This document shows, one piece after another, positions 59,556-64,000 of a stretch of DNA of 64,000 nucleotides; position 1 is the stretch's first letter; each line of letters begins with the position of its first letter. The stretch is from positions 496,001 through 560,000 of the forward strand of contig CATOSI010000003.1 of assembly GCA_951812505.1 (NCBI GenBank), in the 5' to 3' direction. The stretch is from an uncultured Dehalococcoidia bacterium (lineage in GTDB: Bacteria > Chloroflexota > Dehalococcoidia > Lucifugimonadales > UBA1123). Both the position numbers and the translations under genes were made by a program. Below the pieces are notes generated by a model, which did no database searches, was not told the origin of the DNA, and was given only the letters and a program-made list of their open reading frames with translations.

Positions 59556-60716
59556 TCAATCGCCGACACCGCCGAAGTGGGGCATGACGTCCTGGGCGAA
59601 GGCGTGAAGCTGTTCCTTGATTACGGCGCGGCCCATGCCCATCGCGGCGGTCAGGATGACGTGTTCCAAGCCGGGATAGCGTGACTGGACTTGCTTCAAG
59701 TAGTCAACGAAGTCCTCCGGCGGGCCGCAGAGCCACACCTTGGTCCTGACGCCCTCCTCGATACCGGGACGATCATCCAGCGATTGCCCCTGCGCGCTTC
59801 CGATGGCGCTCATCTGCTGGTCGCTGTATCTGAGCATACCCAGCGGCGCCGCGAACTTGGCGTGTTCCTCGAAGTATTTGCGGGCTTCACTCATCGCCTT
59901 TTCGGTAGTCTCAGCGATGTAGAACCTGTAGCCGAGAGCGATGTTCTCACCCAGTTTCAGGTCGCGACCATATCCGGCGGCGGCGTCCCGGTAGGCGTGC
60001 ATCCACCTGTCCACGAAGGTCTCGGCAGAGGCAGAGATGACGCCGTTGATGCCATTTCGCACCATGAATTCAATTCCGCGCGGGCTCCCGCTCACCAGCG
60101 GCTGCCATACCTCGACGGGAGTGTTGACCGGACGCGGCACGAGCGTTATCTCCTCGAGCTCGTATCCCCTGTATGGCACGGCGGGAGGGATGGTGTAGTT
60201 CTCTCCGGCGTGTGCGAATGACCTGGATTCGAAAGCCTTCATGATTACCTCGAACTGCTCCTCGAAGAGGGCGCGGTTGGCGTCGGAGTCGAGCATGGGC
60301 GCTCCGAAGGTCTCCACCTCGCGGGTGTGATAGCCGCGTCCGATGCCGAATATGACCCTGCCGCCGGTCAGAACGTCAGCGGTGGCGAAGTCCTCCGCGA
60401 GCCTGAGCGGGTGCCATGCGGGAAGAACGTTGAAACCGCATCCGAACCGCAGTCGCTTCGTAAGTCCGGCGAGATGCGTCGCCAGCAGGATGATGTTGGG
60501 GATGCACTCGTAGCCTTCGCGTTGAAAGTGGTGCTCGGCCATCCAGAGGATGTCGTAGCCCAGGTGGTCGGCGACCTGCGCAATCTCGGTCGCCGTCCCA
60601 AAGACACCGGTGAGTTCGTCGTTGGAGTAGCGCCGGTCGTTCGCGGGGGTGCCGTCGTCGCCGACGCCTTCCATGTCTATCTGTCCCTGGTACAGGGCGC
60701 CGAAGGATTTGATCAT
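59556..60716 (-). CDS. LLM-class flavin-dependent oxidoreductase
   Basis: 386 residues of the bacterial luciferase-like monooxygenase family. It contains YDILWMAEHHFQREGY (about 54-69), RFGCGFNVLPAWHPLRLAEDFATADVLTGGRVIFGIGRGY (about 90-129) and QPLVSGSPRGIEFM. Members use FMN/FMNH2 or F420 to oxidise alkanesulfonates, long-chain alkanes or aromatic compounds; the set is expanded in SAR202-like genomes. Cofactor and substrate cannot be decided. It starts 116 bases left of the DUF1800 promoter, transcribed divergently. It may be co-transcribed with the MFS genes (about 50 bp). Confidence 0.92.
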   Translation of the reverse strand: MIKSFGALYQGQIDMEGVGDDGTPANDRRYSNDELTGVFGTATEIAQVADHLGYDILWMAEHHFQREGYECIPNIILLATHLAGLTKRLRFGCGFNVLPAWHPLRLAEDFATADVLTGGRVIFGIGRGYHTREVETFGAPMLDSDANRALFEEQFEVIMKAFESRSFAHAGENYTIPPAVPYRGYELEEITLVPRPVNTPVEVWQPLVSGSPRGIEFMVRNGINGVISASAETFVDRWMHAYRDAAAGYGRDLKLGENIALGYRFYIAETTEKAMSEARKYFEEHAKFAAPLGMLRYSDQQMSAIGSAQGQSLDDRPGIEEGVRTKVWLCGPPEDFVDYLKQVQSRYPGLEHVILTAAMGMGRAVIKEQLHAFAQDVMPHFGGVGD

Positions 60717-60843
60717 AGGTTCACCGGAGAGTTTGGATTACTCAGGCTCGTGCCAGGCGATGTTTCTTGGTGGAGTAGGGAGATTCTATGCCAGCGGCGG
60801 AAGGTGTGGCAATGGGCGGGATGAGGATCGTGTCGGCGGCACG

Positions 60844-60872
60844 TTGAAGACGCCGCACGTCTGAGGTACAAT
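60844..60872 (+). promoter_or_regulatory. Promoter of the DUF1800 gene
   Basis: TTGAAG (60844-60849) and TACAAT (60867-60872) with a 17-base spacer; initiation expected near 60879, about 67 bases ahead of the ATG. The best -35/-10 pair seen in the window. Confidence 0.5.
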
Positions 60873-60945
60873 ATCGAGTGTGGCGCATTGCGCGCCTGTT
60901 TCAACGTGAATTCTGCATAGCAATACCAATAATGGGGGCTGAAGT

Positions 60946-62355
60946 ATGTCGGATAAGGAAATCGCACTGGTCTCCCACCTGATGCGCCGCGCTGGTTTCG
61001 GCGCGACGAGGGCCGAGATCGAAGAGTTGTCTCAAAATTCGTATAAAGACATCGTGGAAAACCTGCTCCACCCGGAGCGAGTCGAAGACCTCGAAGAGGA
61101 CGTGCTGAAGCGATACAACATCGAGCTTTCGTACCACGACGCCTATCAGCTGTGGTCCGGACGCTGGATATGGAGGATGATCAACTCCAGGAAGCCGCTC
61201 GAAGAGAAGATGGCGCTCTTCTGGCACCATGTCTTCGCCACCGCCTGGTACAAGAGCGAGCATTCGCCCACGATAATAAACCAGATAGAGATGCTCCGAC
61301 AGGTTGGAATGAGCGACCTTCGAACGATCCTCATCGAACTCTCCAAAGATCCGGCTATGAACTACTGGCTGGACAACTGCGAGAACCATGCCGACCAGCC
61401 CAACGAGAACTGGGGCCGCGAACTTCTGGAACTGTTTAGTATGGGTGTCGGCAACTATACCGAGGACGACATAAAGAACGCCGCTCGCGCCTTCACCGGA
61501 TGGACCTTCAAGCAGCCCATCCCGCTGTATCCATACGGACACTACGAATCTGGCTTCGAGTACCTGCCCGAAGACCACGACGACAGCGAGAAGACGTTCC
61601 TTGGACACACGGGCAACCTCAATGGCGAGGACATCGTGGATATCATCATCCAGCAGGAGTCCACGTATAGATTCCTGGCCCGCCACCTCTATAACTTCTT
61701 CGTCGCGGATGAGCCGCAGGTTCCAGCATGGGACATTGAGCCTCCCAACGATCCCGAAGCTATAGACACGCTGGTGGAAGCCTTCAAGGAAGGCAACGGC
61801 GACATAAGAACGGTGCTGCGCACTCTGTTCAACTCCGACTTCTTCAAGCAGGCCCAGTTCAAGAAGGTAAAGAATCCTGCCGAACTCGTCGCCGGGACGA
61901 TCAAGCTGGTCGGCACCTACGACATGCTCCCCGCCCCCGGTCAGTCCGTCGGCGCTCTCAGCGGCGCGACGGCGGTCATGGGGCAGGCCCTTATGAATCC
62001 GCCGACCGTCGAGGGCTGGCACACGGGCCACGAGTGGATTGACGGCGGAACGCTCAACGAGCGAGTAAACTTCGCGGTCAACCAGTTCAACGATCTCTCC
62101 GCCCCCGGCGTCCAGGACATAATCTCCAGGCTGTCCGAGAGCGGCACGCTCTCCCCGGACCAGCTCGTGGACCGCTGCCTGGAACTTGTCGGGCCGCTGG
62201 AAGTGGGAGAGTACACGCGCACCGCGCTGTCGGCGTATGCGGACAGCGTCGGCGACGTTGATCTCGGCAGCGACGAGGCGCGCACGGAGAATGCGGGCAA
62301 GGTTGGCCGTATGCTCCAGCTCATCGTCGCGTCCCGCGAGTACCAGTTCGCATAG
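60946..62355 (+). CDS. DUF1800 family protein
   Basis: 469 residues, complete. Characteristic stretches are SHLMRRAGFGATRAEIEEL (about 10-28), EKMALFWHHVFATAW (about 86-100), NWGRELLELFSMGVGNYTEDDIKNAARAFTGWTF (about 155-188) and the C-terminal MNPPTVEGWHTGHEWID. DUF1800 and DUF1501 genes are usually neighbours in bacteria and their biochemical role is unknown; export through Tat has been suggested for many. No signal peptide is seen here: the protein begins MSDKEIALVSHLM. It is followed 90 bp later by the DUF1501 gene. Confidence 0.92.
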   Translation: MSDKEIALVSHLMRRAGFGATRAEIEELSQNSYKDIVENLLHPERVEDLEEDVLKRYNIELSYHDAYQLWSGRWIWRMINSRKPLEEKMALFWHHVFATAWYKSEHSPTIINQIEMLRQVGMSDLRTILIELSKDPAMNYWLDNCENHADQPNENWGRELLELFSMGVGNYTEDDIKNAARAFTGWTFKQPIPLYPYGHYESGFEYLPEDHDDSEKTFLGHTGNLNGEDIVDIIIQQESTYRFLARHLYNFFVADEPQVPAWDIEPPNDPEAIDTLVEAFKEGNGDIRTVLRTLFNSDFFKQAQFKKVKNPAELVAGTIKLVGTYDMLPAPGQSVGALSGATAVMGQALMNPPTVEGWHTGHEWIDGGTLNERVNFAVNQFNDLSAPGVQDIISRLSESGTLSPDQLVDRCLELVGPLEVGEYTRTALSAYADSVGDVDLGSDEARTENAGKVGRMLQLIVASREYQFA

Positions 62356-62369
62356 ATTTAACACGGGGG

Positions 62370-62416
62370 ATTTCACCCTCACCATAGCCCTCTCCCATCG
62401 AGGGAGAGGGGATTCC
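62370..62416. repeat. GAGAGGG-type dispersed repeat
   Basis: TTTCACCCTCACCATAGCC followed by CTCTCCC...GGGAGAGGGGATT: a hairpin-forming unit between the DUF1800 and DUF1501 genes, which could fold in the mRNA. Confidence 0.7.
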
Positions 62417-62445
62417 AAGAAAATTCTTGAGGAGGCAAGCCTAAA

Positions 62446-63591
62446 ATGGCAGGCAATGGAAACGGAAAAGACCCCGTCCTGGTAATAGTCCAGCTGTCCG
62501 GCGGCAACGATTTCATGAACACCGTGATCCCATATACCAATCCGGTGTATTACGACAACCGCAAGCTTGTGTACGTCCCGCAGGAAGACGCTATCCCGAT
62601 TGACGATACGCTGGCTTTCCATCCTGAGATGAGCGCCTTCAAGAACCTGTACGACCGCGGAATGGTCGGAATCGTGCAGGGCATCGGATATCCCAACTCC
62701 AACCGCTCCCACTTCAGAGGCATGGACATCTGGCACACCTGCGAGCCCGATAAAGTCGAGACCATCGGATGGGTTGGCCGCACTCTGAAGGAGCTTGACC
62801 CCGAGGGAGAAAACCCCTTGGCGGGCATCAACTTCGGCGTCGGACTGCCGCGAGCGATGGCCATGCCCGGTGTCCCGGTGACCAGCGTATCGAACCTGGA
62901 CAACTACGGACTCATGACCGGCATCGAGGCGCAGGAACAGCGCGACCAGGCGCTGGACATCTTCAAGATGATGTACGGCCAGGCCATTGGGACCGGCCCC
63001 GTGATGGAGTACCTTTCCAGGACCGGACAGGACGTGCTGACCGGCGCGGACATTCTGAAGGCCGTTCCCGATCAGTACGAGTCCACGGTCGAGTACGCGG
63101 ACAATTCAATCGCGAAGAGTCTGCGCGACGTTGCCAGGGTACACACCTCGGACCTGGGCACGCGCATCTTCTATACGCAGCACGGCGGATACGACACCCA
63201 CGCCAACGAGCTCCCGACGCATCCCAAGCTGGTCGGCGATCTCTCGGGCGCCATCTATGACTTCTTCGCCGACCTCGAAGAGCACGACGCGGACGACAAC
63301 GTCGTCATGCTGGTGTTCACCGAGTTCGGTCGCCGGATGTACGACAACGGGTCCGGCACCGACCACGGGTCGGGAGGCGGCGCGTTCCTCGTCGGCAAGC
63401 CTGTCGAGGGCGGCCTCTATTCAGAGTACCCGTCGCTGGAGCGCAGCCAGTGGGCGAAGGGCGAAGACCTCGAACACACGATAGACTACCGCGGCATCTA
63501 CGGCACGCTGCTGGAACAGTGGCTCAGCGTCGAGGCCGCCCCGATAGTCAACGGACACTACGAACAGATAAACCCGTTCAAAGAAGGCTGA
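62446..63591 (+). CDS. DUF1501 family protein
   Basis: 381 residues. The family core is VIVQLSGGNDFMNTVIPY (about 12-29), SNRSHFRGMDIWHT (about 85-98), FYTQHGGYDTHANE and VFTEFGRRMYDNGSGTDHGSGG (about 284-305), with likely metal-binding His and Asp residues as in alkaline-phosphatase-like sulfatases, to which DUF1501 is distantly related. Most members begin with a Tat signal (RR motif); this one begins MAGNGNGKDPVLV, without one. GAGGAGG stands ten bases ahead of the ATG. It may act with DUF1800 and the following propeller gene. Confidence 0.92.
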   Translation: MAGNGNGKDPVLVIVQLSGGNDFMNTVIPYTNPVYYDNRKLVYVPQEDAIPIDDTLAFHPEMSAFKNLYDRGMVGIVQGIGYPNSNRSHFRGMDIWHTCEPDKVETIGWVGRTLKELDPEGENPLAGINFGVGLPRAMAMPGVPVTSVSNLDNYGLMTGIEAQEQRDQALDIFKMMYGQAIGTGPVMEYLSRTGQDVLTGADILKAVPDQYESTVEYADNSIAKSLRDVARVHTSDLGTRIFYTQHGGYDTHANELPTHPKLVGDLSGAIYDFFADLEEHDADDNVVMLVFTEFGRRMYDNGSGTDHGSGGGAFLVGKPVEGGLYSEYPSLERSQWAKGEDLEHTIDYRGIYGTLLEQWLSVEAAPIVNGHYEQINPFKEG

Positions 63592-63623
63592 GCCTTCACC
63601 CTTATTGCGCTTACAGCGGTAAG

Positions 63624-63687
63624 TAAAATCCCTTCCCCCTTGATGGGGGAAGGTTAGGATGGGGGTGAACTGCAATTCACTCATTCA
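63624..63687. repeat. Composite repeat (GGTGAACTGCAATTCA type)
   Basis: AAAATCCCTTCCCCCTTGAT, then GGGGGAAGG and GGGTGAACTGCAATTCA: the inverse orientation of the unit at 10158 and 33340. Confidence 0.65.
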
Positions 63688-63723
63688 TACTTCCGTGTGA
63701 ATCTGGAGCAAGCGCCCCTTCAC

Positions 63724-63753
63724 CTGATAACTGAATACTGACAACTGAAAATC
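63724..63753. repeat. AGTTTTCAGT-type short dispersed repeat
   Basis: Reverse-oriented unit (ACTGAATACTGACAACTGAAAA) just upstream of the last gene. Confidence 0.55.
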
Positions 63754-63771
63754 ACCAACGAGGCAGTACAA

Positions 63772-64000
63772 ATGGCACGACCATACGCTCTACTCAGGTC
63801 CGGCTTTCCCTTCCACCTGACGATGGGACAGCGCAGGGTAACAACCAATCCGGTGGACATCGGTTTCGGTGGAGAGAATGTTTACGTCCTCACGCGGGGC
63901 GGTCTTGGAAATGACGTCAGGGTCATCAACTGGGACGACGAGAACCTCGGCAGGCGCGGAGAAGGTAACTTCACATGGCCCGCCGGCTTGCTGGTGGACG
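63772..64000 (+). CDS. NHL-like propeller protein (C-terminus outside window)
   Basis: The first 76 codons of a gene cut by the right edge. The visible sequence MARPYALLRSGFPFHL, then NPVDIGFGGENVYVLTRGG and EGNFTWPAGLLVD resembles the start of six-bladed NHL-repeat propellers (WP.GLxVD). Position after DUF1800 and DUF1501 suggests one unit. CGAGG lies 9 bases before the ATG. Without the rest of the gene the identification is tentative. Confidence 0.6.
   Translation, partial: MARPYALLRSGFPFHLTMGQRRVTTNPVDIGFGGENVYVLTRGGLGNDVRVINWDDENLGRRGEGNFTWPAGLLVD

Noticed and set aside
60901-62736. A 611-codon open frame on the minus strand across the DUF1800 and DUF1501 genes
   Set aside because: It is antisense to two well-supported genes, has no recognisable domain, and exists because high G+C codon use on one strand keeps the opposite frame open.
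1-64000. tRNA, rRNA or integrase attachment sites
   Set aside because: No TTCGAATC-type T-loop with matching acceptor stem, no rRNA-like sequence and no integrase or transposase motifs were seen by eye; a covariance search was not possible.

Overview
The window (about 58-60% G+C by eye) reads as a chromosomal piece of a Chloroflexota bacterium, most likely a Dehalococcoidia/SAR202-type lineage. This is an inference from gene content: LhgO- and PYROXD2-like FAD enzymes, an LLM flavin enzyme, DUF1800/DUF1501 proteins, Uma2-fold proteins, lipoproteins with Thr/Pro-rich linkers, an SBP with a Val-Glu repeat spacer, a corrinoid protein with a Cys-rich partner, and a haloalkane dehalogenase. No rRNA, tRNA, CRISPR, transposase or phage structural gene was seen. 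About 60 genes fill roughly 90% of the sequence. Many start at TTG or GTG, and several promoters are of the extended -10 type (TGnTATAAT).

Layout. 1-9.9 kb: truncated L-2-hydroxyglutarate oxidase, a Uma2 protein, a phytoene-desaturase-like oxidoreductase, DUF502, a GT4 glycosyltransferase with a CelD-type GNAT, threonine synthase behind a structured leader, a nucleoside phosphorylase, and an unknown protein whose linker is made of intergenic-repeat DNA. 10-18 kb: a thioredoxin lipoprotein translationally coupled to a second Uma2 protein, a ThuA-VOC-amidohydrolase set, an AcuC-type deacetylase, and an orphan protein with an amphipathic Ala-rich N-terminus. 18-24.8 kb: a TIGR01777 epimerase, SRPBCC, ABC-F, NYN-domain RNase, ThpR, and a haloalkane dehalogenase with all five catalytic residues. 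24.8-33 kb: a large lipoprotein with a VWA domain and a six-repeat propeller, a cupin, the run MBL hydrolase - CPBP protease - trpA - aroH, a GT87-like mannosyltransferase and a TPR protein.

33-45 kb: M28 peptidase lipoprotein, signal peptidase I, SIMPL lipoprotein, dCTP deaminase, MeaB, CNNM/HlyC-type CBS protein, GlmU, a YgiT-type zinc finger coupled to an unknown protein, and UvrA. 45-50 kb: peptide-type ABC importer (SBP and two permeases, no ATPase gene). 50-54 kb: corrinoid protein, Cys-rich small protein, a HAD - FAM151/menorin-like fusion, an aquaporin and a thioredoxin-type arsenate reductase; the last pair suggests arsenate reduction followed by arsenite loss through a channel. 54-64 kb: GNAT, DAO-type oxidoreductase, two overlapping MFS genes, an LLM oxidoreductase, then DUF1800, DUF1501 and a truncated NHL-like propeller gene.

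Small dispersed repeats are the most conspicuous non-coding content. There are at least four families: a REP-like palindrome ending in GGGAATGAC, a GAGAGGGG/GGTGAA unit, a GTCAGAATCAGGATGTACAGGAT unit and an AGTTTTCAGT unit. One has entered a coding region. The most unusual loci are the HAD-menorin fusion, the repeat-colonised gene, the zinc-finger pair and the corrinoid/Cys-rich pair.
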